Assembly: GCA_035268685.1 (NCBI GenBank)
Contig: DATFKK010000122.1
Coordinates: forward strand, 1-56,552
Direction of reading: 5' to 3'
DNA from: Candidatus Krumholzibacteriia bacterium
GTDB lineage: Bacteria; Krumholzibacteriota; Krumholzibacteriia; JAJRXK01
DNA length: 56,552 nucleotides
The position numbers and the translations under genes were made by a program. The notes under the pieces are model-generated. The model was not told where the DNA came from, did no database searches, and was given only the letters and a program-made list of their open reading frames with translations. Of the stretch, positions 8,991 through 17,900 are shown piece by piece (position 1 is the stretch's first letter; every line of letters starts with the position of its first letter).

Positions 8991-9404
8991 TCAACGGGCG
9001 AAGTCAGGACCGGAAACCTTCCGGAACAGGTCCAGCGATGCCCAGTCGCGGCCGAGCACCAGGCTGACGTCGGCGCGGGCGTCTTCGGTCCGTTCGAGGA
9101 TCACCGTGCACGGCCCGAGCCGCTCGGCGAGACGCCGGCTCAGCGCCGGCTTGCCCCGGCGGTCGATCAGGAAGCTCGTTGCGAACTCGTGACCCGTCCA
9201 CGTGTCCACTCCCACGACGTCCTGCCGGAGCTCCTGCAGCTGCCGCGCGGCGCGACGGGCGAGGCCGTTCTCGCCGCACGCGTTGAGGACCTCGACGCGC
9301 AGTGTCGGCACCGTCGTCGCCCCCCCCGACCGCAGGACGGCGAGTCCCATGGACAGCGCGCTGCCGGCGAGGGCCACGAGAAGGACGACCCGCAGGGCGT
9401 TCAC
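8991..9404 (-). CDS. LytR C-terminal-domain (LytR_C) membrane-anchored protein
   Basis: This 137-residue protein has one N-terminal transmembrane or signal-anchor helix (LRVVLLVALAGSALSMGLAV). It is followed by a LytR_C-like domain beginning LRVEVLNACGENGLARRAAR, the usual V-x-V-L-N-x-x-x-x-x-G-L-A pattern. Such domains occur alone or at the end of LytR-CpsA-Psr cell-envelope proteins; their ligand is not established. The GTG start at 9404 overlaps the GlmU-like stop by four bases (GTGA) and has GGGGGA upstream, so the two are translationally coupled. An envelope role is inferred. Confidence 0.8.
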   Translation of the reverse strand: MNALRVVLLVALAGSALSMGLAVLRSGGATTVPTLRVEVLNACGENGLARRAARQLQELRQDVVGVDTWTGHEFATSFLIDRRGKPALSRRLAERLGPCTVILERTEDARADVSLVLGRDWASLDLFRKVSGPDFAR

Positions 9405-10150
9405 GCGCGCTCGTCCCCCATCGCCTCGCGATCGCGACGGGCGCGTTCGAGGTCGTCGACGGTGTTCACGCCCTGCACCTCGCGCTCGTCTTCGCAAACG
9501 CTGGCGGCGACCACCTCGCCGTCGCCGACGAGCAGTTCGACGACGTCGGTCAGATAGTACTCGCCCTGCGCGTTGTCCCGGTCGAGCCGCGACAGGACCG
9601 ACCAGAGGTGGCCGTTGTCGAAGCACCAGGTCCCGGTGTTGTACTCGCGGATCGTCCGTTGCTCGTCGGTTGCATCCTTGTGCTCGACGATGGCACGAAC
9701 GCGTCCGTCGCCGTCGCGCACGATCCGGCCGTAGCCGGTCGGGTCCTCGGCGATCGCCGTGAGGACGGTCGCGGCCGCGTTCTTCTCACGCGTGGTCGCA
9801 ACCAGATCACGGATCGTCGACGTGCGCAACAGCGGCACGTCGCCGCACAGCACGAGCGTCACGCCGTCATGTCCCTCGAGCTCGGGCCGGGCCATGTCCA
9901 CGGCGTGCCCCGTGCCCAGTTGCTCGGCCTGCAGAGCGGTGGTCACGCCGGCGCCGACACTGATCGCCGCCACGTCGCCGGCCTGATGGCCCACGACGAC
10001 GACCGTCTTCGCCGGCTCGAGCGGGGCAAGGGCCTCGAGAACGTGACGCAGCAGAGGCTTGCCGCCCAGTGGATGGAGAACCTTGGCGAGGTCGCTCTTC
10101 ATGCGCGTGCCCTTGCCCGCGGCGAGAACGACGGCGTAGAGGTCTTGCAT
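9401..10150 (-). CDS. GlmU-type UDP-GlcNAc pyrophosphorylase domain protein without acetyltransferase domain
   Basis: This 249-residue nucleotidyltransferase is homologous to the N-terminal half of GlmU. The signature LAAGKGTRMKS lies near the start (residues 9-19), followed by QAEQLGTGHAV, CGDVPLL, the GYGRIVRD loop and EYNTGTWCF. GlmU makes UDP-GlcNAc from GlcNAc-1-phosphate and UTP. The left-handed beta-helix acetyltransferase half (about 200 residues) is absent, with no frameshifted remnant before the next gene. Acetylation must come from another protein, or this enzyme handles another sugar phosphate. The ATG at 10150 has AGGAGA upstream. The gene follows panC by 23 bases. Confidence 0.87.
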   Translation of the reverse strand: MQDLYAVVLAAGKGTRMKSDLAKVLHPLGGKPLLRHVLEALAPLEPAKTVVVVGHQAGDVAAISVGAGVTTALQAEQLGTGHAVDMARPELEGHDGVTLVLCGDVPLLRTSTIRDLVATTREKNAAATVLTAIAEDPTGYGRIVRDGDGRVRAIVEHKDATDEQRTIREYNTGTWCFDNGHLWSVLSRLDRDNAQGEYYLTDVVELLVGDGEVVAASVCEDEREVQGVNTVDDLERARRDREAMGDERA

Positions 10151-10173
10151 GGGTCTCCTGACCGGTTTCGGGT

Positions 10174-11121
10174 TCAGTCGGTCTCGGTCGCCCACCGGCG
10201 ACGGACCGCCTCGGGCGTGTGCTCGTCGAGCAACGGAGCGCGACGCACGTCGTGCCCGTCGATCACGAAGCAATGGTTGTCGATCAATCGTGCCGCGCCG
10301 ACGCGACCGGCCACCGCCAGCAACATGCGTCCGGTGGCCCGCTCCGGATGTATCAGGTCCGGAACGCGGCGCAACTCCGCGTAGTCGACGTCGACTCCGC
10401 GATCGCGCAGGTGCTCCGTCACGGCGCTCTCGACCGTGACGACCTCGCGTTCGCCCGTGCCGAGCACCTCCTCCCCGATCGCCAGGGCCTCGGACAGCGC
10501 ACGGGCCGTGTGGCGCTCCTCGTCCTGCAGGTAGCGATTGCGGCTACTCATGGCCAGGCCATCGGTCTCGCGCCGTGTCGGCACGAAGGCCAGGTCGACG
10601 TCGAAGCGCAGGTCGGCGACCAACCGGTGCAGTACCATGCACTGCTGCGCGTCCTTCTCGCCGAACACCGCCACCTGCGGCCGGAGCACCACGAAGAGCT
10701 TCGTGCAGACCGTCGCAACGCCGACGAAGTGGCCCTCGCGGTGACGTCCGCACAGAGGCTCGGCCACGGGCCCGGCGACGACACGCGTGGAATCGCCGGG
10801 CGGATACATCTCGTCGACCACGGGAGCGAAGACACCGTGCACGCCGAGTTCGCCGAGACGCTCGACGTCACTCTCCAGGCGTCGCGGGTAGCGCTCGTAG
10901 TCCTCGCCGGGTGAGAACTGGGTCGGATTGACGAAGACACTCACGACGACCGGACCGATCGGCAGGCCGGCGCGGACCAGGTCCAGATGACCCTCGTGGA
11001 GATCGCCCATGGTGGGGACGAGGACGACGGGCGCGACGCCCTCGAGTCCGCGTCGGGCCTCGGCCACGGTCTGCCAGACCGCCGGGCGGTGCTCCCGGGG
11101 TGGCACCGTCTCACCCGTCAC
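10174..11121 (-). CDS. panC: Pantothenate synthetase
   Basis: This 315-residue cytoplasmic ligase joins pantoate and beta-alanine with ATP to make pantothenate, the precursor of coenzyme A. Class I synthetase-like motifs are visible: VPTMGDLHEGH (HxGH), FVNPTQF, FGEKDAQQ and the KMSKS-like region AMSSRNRYL. Length is slightly above the usual 280 residues because of an N-terminal lead. The GTG start at 11121 overlaps the end of panB by 11 bases and has GAGGCGG upstream. It forms a panB-panC unit within the cofactor cluster. No panD is seen. Confidence 0.96.
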   Translation of the reverse strand: MTGETVPPREHRPAVWQTVAEARRGLEGVAPVVLVPTMGDLHEGHLDLVRAGLPIGPVVVSVFVNPTQFSPGEDYERYPRRLESDVERLGELGVHGVFAPVVDEMYPPGDSTRVVAGPVAEPLCGRHREGHFVGVATVCTKLFVVLRPQVAVFGEKDAQQCMVLHRLVADLRFDVDLAFVPTRRETDGLAMSSRNRYLQDEERHTARALSEALAIGEEVLGTGEREVVTVESAVTEHLRDRGVDVDYAELRRVPDLIHPERATGRMLLAVAGRVGAARLIDNHCFVIDGHDVRRAPLLDEHTPEAVRRRWATETD

Positions 11122-11953
11122 GTTCCGCCTCGTCGGCCTCGACCTCGGCCGCGCCCTCGTAGCTGTGGTCGAGCGTCGGGAAGGCCCCCGAACGGACCTC
11201 GTCGGCGAAAGCGCGCACCGCGCCCGTCAGGTCACCGAGGGCATCGGCATAACGCTTCACGAAACGCGGATGGAATGCATCGTCGAACCCGAGGAGGTCG
11301 TGGAAGACCAGCACCTGTCCGTCGCACTCGGGTCCTGCCCCGATCCCGATCGTGGGAATCGAGACCGCGGCCGTGATGTCGGCCGCCAGTGCGTGGGGGA
11401 TGCACTCGAGGACCAGAACCGCTGCGCCCGCCTGCTCCACGGCCCGCGCGGCCTCGAACACCCGCAGCCCGGCGTCCTCGGCCCGGCCCTGGACCCGATA
11501 GCCGCCGAAGGCGTGGATGGACTGCGGGGTGAGCCCGACATGCCCCCACACCGGGACATCGGCCCCGACGATCGACTCGATGCTCGCCAGGCGCGCACCC
11601 GCACCCTCGACCTTGACCGCTTCGGCTCCGGCCTCCTGCACCAGACGGATCGCCGCGTCGAGTGCGGCGGCGGGTCCACGCTGGAAGGTTCCGAAGGGTA
11701 GGTCGGCCACGACGTGGGCACGCGGCTTCGCCCGAGTCACGCAGCGCGTGTGATAGACCACGTCGTCGAGCGTGACCGGTAGCGTGCTGTCGTGCCCCTG
11801 GACCACCATGCCCAGGCTGTCCCCCACGAGGATCGCGTCGACTCCCGCTCGGTCGACGATCCGCGCGCTCGCGTGGTCGTAGGCGGTGACCACCACGATG
11901 TGCTCACCGCGACTCCGCGCCTGCTTCAGATGATGGAGGGTGCGCTTGCTCAT
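11111..11953 (-). CDS. panB: Ketopantoate hydroxymethyltransferase
   Basis: This 280-residue TIM-barrel enzyme transfers a hydroxymethyl group from methylene-tetrahydrofolate to alpha-ketoisovalerate, the first committed step of pantothenate synthesis. Family motifs are VVTAYDHASARI, the metal site VGDSLGMVVQGHDSTLPV, VKVEGAG, WGHVGLTPQS and the catalytic-glutamate region VLVLECIP. The ATG start is at 11953. The product feeds panC, which overlaps its 3' end. The folate supplied by folB and folK upstream would be its cofactor, so the neighbourhood is functionally coherent. Confidence 0.96.
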   Translation of the reverse strand: MSKRTLHHLKQARSRGEHIVVVTAYDHASARIVDRAGVDAILVGDSLGMVVQGHDSTLPVTLDDVVYHTRCVTRAKPRAHVVADLPFGTFQRGPAAALDAAIRLVQEAGAEAVKVEGAGARLASIESIVGADVPVWGHVGLTPQSIHAFGGYRVQGRAEDAGLRVFEAARAVEQAGAAVLVLECIPHALAADITAAVSIPTIGIGAGPECDGQVLVFHDLLGFDDAFHPRFVKRYADALGDLTGAVRAFADEVRSGAFPTLDHSYEGAAEVEADEAERDG

Positions 11954-11959
11954 GTCCGC

Positions 11960-12601
11960 TCACGACCACGAGGGGGCGTAGTAACGCGTGCCCGTGAAGG
12001 GCTCGACGATGTTGTTCCGCAGGTCTTCGTAGTGGCGACGATTGCGGACGAAATCCAGATCGTTCGTATTGACGACGAGAAGGGGCGTCTCCGTGTAGTG
12101 GAAGAAGAAGTAGTTGTAGGCCTCGTTCAGGGTCTGGATGTACTCCGGATCCATGTTGCGCTCGAAGGCCCGACCGCGCCACGCGATGCGCCGCAGCAGG
12201 ACCTCGGTGCTCGCCTGGAGGTAGACCACGACTTCCGGACGCGGGATCTTCTCGTCGAGGACATCGGCGATACGCTCGTACAACCGCAGCTCGTCCTCGT
12301 CGAGGGTGATGTTAGCGAAGATGCGATCCTTGGCAAAGAGGTAGTCCGCCACCACGCGCGGTCCGAACAGGTCCATCTGCGTGCGCGCCATCTGCTGCCG
12401 GTAGCGGCTCAGCAGGAAGAACATCTGGGTGACGAAGGCATGGCTGCGCCGGTCCTCGTAGAAGCGGCTCAGGAAAGGATTCTCCTCCACCACCTCGAGG
12501 TCGAGGTCGGCGCCGATCTCCTCGGCCAGCATGCGGGCGAGGCTCGTCTTGCCGGCCCCGATGACGCCCTCGATCGCGATGCTCCGCCACGGACAGTCCA
12601 C
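11960..12601 (-). CDS. Deoxynucleoside kinase
   Basis: This 213-residue P-loop kinase of the dNK/dGK/dCK family phosphorylates deoxynucleosides for salvage. The P-loop is GVIGAGKTSLARML near residue 12. It is followed by the substrate-site VEENPFLSRFY, the D-Y-L-F-A-K-D-R-I-F-A element near the DRS motif, and the R-R-I-A-W-R-G-R LID region. Start is GTG at 12601 with GGAGGCGA upstream. It lies between folK (26-base gap) and panB (6-base gap) and is probably co-transcribed with them. Nucleoside preference cannot be read from sequence. Confidence 0.92.
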   Translation of the reverse strand: MDCPWRSIAIEGVIGAGKTSLARMLAEEIGADLDLEVVEENPFLSRFYEDRRSHAFVTQMFFLLSRYRQQMARTQMDLFGPRVVADYLFAKDRIFANITLDEDELRLYERIADVLDEKIPRPEVVVYLQASTEVLLRRIAWRGRAFERNMDPEYIQTLNEAYNYFFFHYTETPLLVVNTNDLDFVRNRRHYEDLRNNIVEPFTGTRYYAPSWS

Positions 12602-12627
12602 GTCGCCTCCACTCCGGCGGTCAGACC

Positions 12628-13152
12628 TCAGGCACCGTCGCCGGGATCCGGCCCGAGTTCGACCTCGACCCGCTCGATCGACTGGCGGGCCACGTCCTCG
12701 CGTTCGAGCAGCGCGGCCAGGGGTTCGGACTCGCCCGGTATGGTGAGCGAAGGATCCAGATCGTACAACGGTTGCAGCACGAATCGCCGCTCGTGCATCC
12801 GCGGATGCGGCAGGGTCAGCCGCGGATCGGAGCTCCGCACCGCACCGTCGAGCAGCAGGTCGACGTCCAGGGGACGGGGTCGCATGTGACCGTTGACCGC
12901 GCGCCCCGCTCCCCGCTCGAGCCCCTGTCCGCGCCGGAGGATCTCGTCGGCGGCCGGCGCCCCGTGCAGTGCCACGCAGAGGTTGAGATGGAGTGGACCG
13001 GGCTCCGAGCCGACGTGCGTGGTCTCGTACACCGGACTCAGGTCCAGGCCCTCGACCTCCGGCCAGTTGGCGATCGCACGCACCGCGGCCCGCAGGTGGG
13101 CCGCACGGTCACCCTGGTTGCTGCCCAGACCCAGATGCACGATCCGATGCAT
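12628..13152 (-). CDS. folK: 6-hydroxymethyl-7,8-dihydropterin pyrophosphokinase
   Basis: This 174-residue enzyme transfers pyrophosphate from ATP to 6-hydroxymethyl-dihydropterin in folate synthesis. Motifs are HLGLGSNQGDRAAHLRAAV at the N-terminus, SPVYETTHVG, FxN-like LHLNLCVAL, and the metal/pterin site RPRPLDVDLLL followed by LPHPRMHERRFVL. The ATG at 13150-13152 shares its A with the folB stop codon (TGATG), giving tight translational coupling to the enzyme that precedes it in the pathway. Confidence 0.96.
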   Translation of the reverse strand: MHRIVHLGLGSNQGDRAAHLRAAVRAIANWPEVEGLDLSPVYETTHVGSEPGPLHLNLCVALHGAPAADEILRRGQGLERGAGRAVNGHMRPRPLDVDLLLDGAVRSSDPRLTLPHPRMHERRFVLQPLYDLDPSLTIPGESEPLAALLEREDVARQSIERVEVELGPDPGDGA

Positions 13153-13532
13153 CACCCGGCACCCCCTCGGGATCGCGTCATGTGGATCCTCACCGGCCCG
13201 GCGCCGATTCCCAGGGGAGGCGCGCACTTCTCCACCATGACGTGCGCCCGGCGGACCCGTTCGTCGGCCAGGGCGTCCTCCAGCAGGGCTCCGGCGAGGG
13301 CCTCGACGAGGTCCCACCGTTGCGACAGGACGCGCTCCCGTACGACGCGGTGCAGCCCGGCGTAGTCGAGAGTGGAATCCAGACCCCGGCCCGGTGCCAT
13401 CGACAGATCCAGGTCGACGGTCAGCTCCACCCGGACGGGCTGGGTCCACTCGTTCTCCCCCGGCAGCACGCCGATCCGACAGGGCAGCGAAGGGAGACGG
13501 AGTTCGATCCGATCGTGGTTCTCGGTGCGCAT
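13152..13532 (-). CDS. folB: Dihydroneopterin aldolase
   Basis: This protein of about 126 residues, at the chosen ATG (13532), cleaves dihydroneopterin to 6-hydroxymethyl-dihydropterin and glycolaldehyde, supplying FolK. Family features are RIELRLPSLPCRIGVLPGENEW near the start, LDYAGLHRVVRE and LVEALAGALLEDAL, with a C-terminal lysine (VMVEKCAPP) and GIGAGPVRIHMTR. The ribosome-binding site before 13532 is poor. An alternative GTG at 13583 adds 17 residues and would sit directly against the hairpin at 13587-13614. The gene is first in the folB-folK-dNK-panB-panC run. Confidence 0.9.
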   Translation of the reverse strand: MRTENHDRIELRLPSLPCRIGVLPGENEWTQPVRVELTVDLDLSMAPGRGLDSTLDYAGLHRVVRERVLSQRWDLVEALAGALLEDALADERVRRAHVMVEKCAPPLGIGAGPVRIHMTRSRGGAG

Positions 13533-13586
13533 CCGCGGGAAGCTACCAGCGAAGGGGCGACTTTCCAAGACCGGAGCCGACACGAA

Positions 13587-13614
13587 GGCGGCGGGCCCCT
13601 CCGGACCCGCCGCC
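13587..13614 (-). terminator. Strong GC hairpin between the TPR gene and folB
   Basis: A perfect 9-bp inverted repeat (GGCGGCGGG at 13587-13595, CCCGCCGCC at 13606-13614) has a 10-base loop. It lies 27 bases past the stop of the minus-strand TPR gene and just upstream of folB. A TTC follows instead of a T-run. It is most simply the terminator of the TPR transcript, but could act as an attenuator in front of folB. Confidence 0.55.
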
Positions 13615-13641
13615 CTCTCGAAGGATGTGCGCCGCCGGATC

Positions 13642-14772
13642 TCAGCGACCCTGACCGCTCTGCATGCGCTCGATCTCGATCAGCTGCTGCTGACGGTTGA
13701 TCTCCTTGACGGCCAGCTCTCCCCAGTAGGGATCGTCCTTGGCCTCCTCGAACATCCGGATCGCCTCCCGGTAGTTCGCGTCGCGCTTCTCGAGGATCTT
13801 GCCCATGAGGAAGTACATGCTGTCCTTCTCGGGCACCTCGTCGGCCCAGTTGGCCAGAGCGTCCTGGGCCAGGGCCGCCGCCTTGTTCCACTGGTTCAGG
13901 TCCGAGTACAGGAATCCGAGACTGCTCGCCACGTCGTAGCGATCCGGCTGCAGATCCAGGGCCTCCTGGTAGGCATCGACCGCCTCTTCGAGCTTGCCGA
14001 GCTGCTGCAGGCTCTGACCCAGGTTCTTCCAGGCGGCCGCGCTCTCGGGTCGCTTGTCGAGGAAACCGCGGAAGGCGTCGGCGGCCTCCTGCCACTCCTG
14101 CCGATTGAAATGGTCGAGGGCGATCTTGAACATGCCCGTCGAGCCGCCACCGCCGAGCTCGTACCACTGCTTGGCCGAGATCGGCTCGCCGAGCGTCTCG
14201 AAGGCCTTGCCGATACGGTTGGCGATCTCCTGCTGCTTCGCCCCGGTCTCCATGGCGTAGAGCGCCTCGAGATGCTCGATCGCGTTGCGCAGATCATCGC
14301 TGTTGGTGTACGCGTACACGAGCCTCTCGTGCGCGTCCTTGTCGGCGGGATCGTGCGTGAGCACGGCCTCGTAGACCTTCTCGGCCTCCCGCCAGTTCCG
14401 GTTCTTGAGCAGGACGAAGCCGTAGGGCGCCAGGATCCGGTTCTCGACGCGCGCCAGGACGCCGTCGTACTTGCCCTCGATCAGCTTGGCGTACCAGTCG
14501 CCGGCTTCGGTGAAGGACTGCGTGCGCATCTTGGCCTGGGCCATGAGTTCGACGCTCTCCCAGTGTTCCGGGCAGGACTCGACGGCCTTCTCCAGCGAGG
14601 GGATCGCTTCGGCCCACTGGTTGGCCTGCACGAACTGGTAGGCGGTGCTGTAGCTCTGCTGAGCCGTGCTCAGCTCGCTCGGACTGCACTGGGCCTGCGC
14701 GGGGGCCGCGGCGAGCGTCGCGGCGACGACGACGGCGACGGCCGCCGTCACCCGGCGGAATTCGATGGTCAT
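13642..14772 (-). CDS. Exported tetratricopeptide-repeat protein
   Basis: This 376-residue protein has a signal peptide (MTIEFRRVTAAVAVVVAATL, then A-P-A-Q-A-Q) followed by TPR units from about residue 35 to the end. One repeat reads AAAWKNLGQSLQQLGKLEEA and the next DAYQEALDLQPDRYDVASSL. A Gly-rich loop, YELGGGGSTGMFKIA, interrupts the array near 215. TPR proteins are scaffolds, so it is probably periplasmic or outer-membrane-associated; partner unknown. The start at 14772 follows GGAGG by 12 bases. A longer reading from 14832 would bury the signal peptide and is less likely. It is monocistronic, with hairpins on both sides. Confidence 0.85.
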   Translation of the reverse strand: MTIEFRRVTAAVAVVVAATLAAAPAQAQCSPSELSTAQQSYSTAYQFVQANQWAEAIPSLEKAVESCPEHWESVELMAQAKMRTQSFTEAGDWYAKLIEGKYDGVLARVENRILAPYGFVLLKNRNWREAEKVYEAVLTHDPADKDAHERLVYAYTNSDDLRNAIEHLEALYAMETGAKQQEIANRIGKAFETLGEPISAKQWYELGGGGSTGMFKIALDHFNRQEWQEAADAFRGFLDKRPESAAAWKNLGQSLQQLGKLEEAVDAYQEALDLQPDRYDVASSLGFLYSDLNQWNKAAALAQDALANWADEVPEKDSMYFLMGKILEKRDANYREAIRMFEEAKDDPYWGELAVKEINRQQQLIEIERMQSGQGR

Positions 14773-14922
14773 GGCGAGTCGGAACCTCCGGATTCGGATC
14801 GTGCGCGGAATCGGAACGATCCTCGGGAACACGGTGTCGGCATATCCTTCGGGGAACGCGGAACGCGGGAAGGTAGTGTCACGCCTCGCGATTCGTCAAA
14901 CTCCGGCGTCGCCCGCGCACCG

Positions 14923-14953
14923 GATCGACGGTGCCCGCAACACCGGGTCGATC
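14923..14953 (-). terminator. Hairpin downstream of glutamate dehydrogenase
   Basis: GATCGACGGTG (14923-14933) pairs with CACC (14941-14944) and GTCGATC (14947-14953), leaving a 7-base loop and a two-base bulge. It sits 46 bases beyond the stop of the 1593-residue dehydrogenase gene. No T tract follows. It is the only clear structure in the 227-base gap 14773-14999. Confidence 0.38.
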
Positions 14954-14999
14954 AGGACAACACCGTGGCAGCACGGAAGTTCCCGCGACCGGACCGTGG

Positions 15000-17900
15000 T
15001 CAGGTCTGGCCCAGCGCCTGCCGCATGTCCTGCACCACCACCATGAGCGCCGCCGGACCCAGCTGCTCGGGCGGGATCCGCTCGAGCTGGGCGAAGGCCT
15101 CGCGACCGGGACCGAGGCTCTCGAGCTTCTTCTGGGCCGATCCCGAGACGGGGAGCAGACGGAGGACCAGCCGGCTGAGCAGCTCGTGCAGCTCTCGGCG
15201 CAGCGCCCGGTAGGCCAGCGCGTCGTAGTAGGCGTCGGGCCGGAGTTCGTCGATCCAACGGATCACGTCGAAAAGACGCGAGGCACGACCCAGCGCGAAG
15301 TAGTCCGCCGCGACCGCCTTCGCCGAGCGCTTGCACTGGCCGGCGAGGTCGAGCACGACGAGCGCCCGCGGCAGGTAACGCACGTGCGCCAGCCGGGTGG
15401 CCATCTCGCCGGGGATCCCGGCCTCCGTGAACCGGAGCACGCGCTCCCGCACCCGCTCCAGCGAGACCTGGTCGAGCACCGACTCGACGTCGGACTCCAG
15501 TCCCAGGATCTTGCGGGAGTGCGGCCCGGTCTGACGCAGACCGGCCGTGATCTCGGCCTCGGACCAGTGCTCGAGCAGATGCCGGGTCCCGAGCCGCAGG
15601 GCGTGCTCGACGATCAACAGCGCCTCGTACAGGACCTCGACCTCGACCTTCCAGCCCAGGCTCCAGAGCTCGTCCTTGAAACGCCACAGATCGGCGGCTC
15701 GGCTCAGGAAGGAGTAGGCCTCGAAGGTCTGACGCGAGTTCGCACCGCAATCGGCGTGCATCTCGTGGAAGAACGTGCAGCCGGTGTGGTCGACGATCCG
15801 GTTCGTCAGTCGGGTGAGCGCGATCTCGCGGCGCAACGAGTGTTCGTCGACGGCCTTCGCGAAGCGCTTGCGGACCTTCGCGGGGAAGTAGTTCCGGAGC
15901 GCGGGGAGCAACCCCTCCATGTCGAGCTTCGGATCCTCGAGCAGCTCCTCGTAGAGCCGCATCTTCACGAAGCTGCTGAGCGTGGCCAGCTCGGGACGCG
16001 TGAGGGCTTCGCCCTCTGCCATGCGCCGGTCCATCTCGCGCACCGGCGGTAGGTCCACCTGCCGCCGCGACAACGAGAAGTAGCGGGCGATCTCGTCCAT
16101 CACGCGGTCGAAGGGGGCCAGGTCGAAGCGGCTCCGCCGCTCGTCGAGCGACAGCATGCGTGCCTGGTCACCCTGGGCGACGAGAACGTCCTGGGTGACG
16201 GTGGGCTCGATGTCGGGCAGGAGCTGGTTTCGACTACGCATCGACAGACGGCCGGCCTGCACCTGTGTGGCGAACAGGATCTTCAGGTTGACCTCGTGGT
16301 CGCTGATGTTCACGCCGCCGGCATTGTCGATGAAGTCGGTGTTGATGCGCCCGCCGTTGCGCGCGAACTCGATCCGAGCTGCCTGGGTGAGGCCCAGATT
16401 GCCTCCTTCACCCACCGTCTTGCACTGCAGCTCCGACGCGTCGATCCGAACGGAGTCGTTCGCCGGGTCCGCCGCCTGGGCGTGGGACTCCTGGCTGGCC
16501 TTGACGTAGGTCCCGATCCCTCCGTTGTAGAGCAGGTCGACCGGCATGCGGAGGATCGTCCGCACCAGCTCCGACCCGCTCATCTCCGTCTCCTCGACGC
16601 CCAACATCCGCCGCACCGGGGCCGACAGGGGAATCCGCTTGGCGTGGCGGTCGAAGATGCCGCCGCCCTTGCTGATGACCGAGGTGTCGTAGGCGTCCCA
16701 CCCCGAGCTCCTGGCCCGGAACAGCCGCTTGCGCTCCTTGAAGGACTTCTTCGGGTCCGGGTCGGGATCCAGGAAGATGTGCAGGTGATTGAAGGCCGCC
16801 TGGAGCTTGATCGTCGGGTGCTCGATGAGACCGTTGCCGAAGACGTCTCCACCCATGTCGCCGATCCCGGCCACGGTGAACTCGTCGGTCTCGGCATTGA
16901 TCCCGGCCTCGCGCAGGATGTGGCGGACGGCCACCCAGGTTCCGCGCGCCGTGATCCCGATCGCCTTGTGGTCGTAGCCGTTGCTGCCACCGCTGGCGAA
17001 GGCATCGCCCAGCCAGAACGCCCGCTTCTCGCTGATCGCGTTCGCCCGGTCGCTGAGGTGCGCGGTCCCCTTGTCGGCGGCCACCACCAGGTAGGGATCG
17101 GGCTCGTCCCAGCAGACCACATCGCACGGGGGGACGATCTCCTCTTCGATCCGGTTGTCCGAGAGGTCGAGCAGCGACTGGATGAAGATCTCGTAGTGAT
17201 CGTCGGCAGCGGCCCGGCGCGCGGCGGGATCGCTCGGCAGACGCTTCACCACGAAGCCCCCCTTCGCACCCAGGGGCACGATCACCACGTTCTTGACCAT
17301 CTGCGTGGTCATCAGACCGAGGATCTCGGTGCGGAAGTCGTCGAGACGATCGCTCCAGCGCAATCCCCCGCGCGCGATCCGCCCGCCGCGGAGATGCACC
17401 CCCTCGAGGTTCGAATGGTGCACGTAGATCTCGCGCCAGGGACGACGGTCGGGCATCGAAGCCACCTGTGCGCAGTCGAACTTGTGCGCCACGCTCGGAT
17501 ACTCACGATCCCGGGCGTAGAAGCTGGTGCGCAGGGTCGCGTCGACGAGATTCACGAAGATCCGAAGCACGCGGTCCTCGTTGGAACTCTCCACGCGATC
17601 GACGGCTTCGATGATCTCGCCCAGCAGCGCGTCGGCGGTCTTCCGGCGGCGTGCCGAGGGCCTGGCCGGGACCCGGCCGTTGCGGGCCGGGCCGAACTTG
17701 GCTTCGAACAGCTCCACGATCCTGCGCACGATCGGTGCGTGCTTGACCAGGACCCGGTACACCGATCCCGGTGTGGTCATGTTGCCGAGCTGCTTGGCGT
17801 AGCCCTGGTAGCTGCGCAGGATCACCACCTGCCGCCAGTCGAGGCCGGCCGGGATCAGCACCCGGTTCAGGGCATCGTTGGCCATGTCCCCGCGGAAGAC

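Noticed and set aside
9401-10150. Short GlmU as a frameshift pseudogene
   Set aside because: The frame closes with a clean stop overlapping the next start, and no beta-helix hexapeptide pattern is found downstream in any frame.
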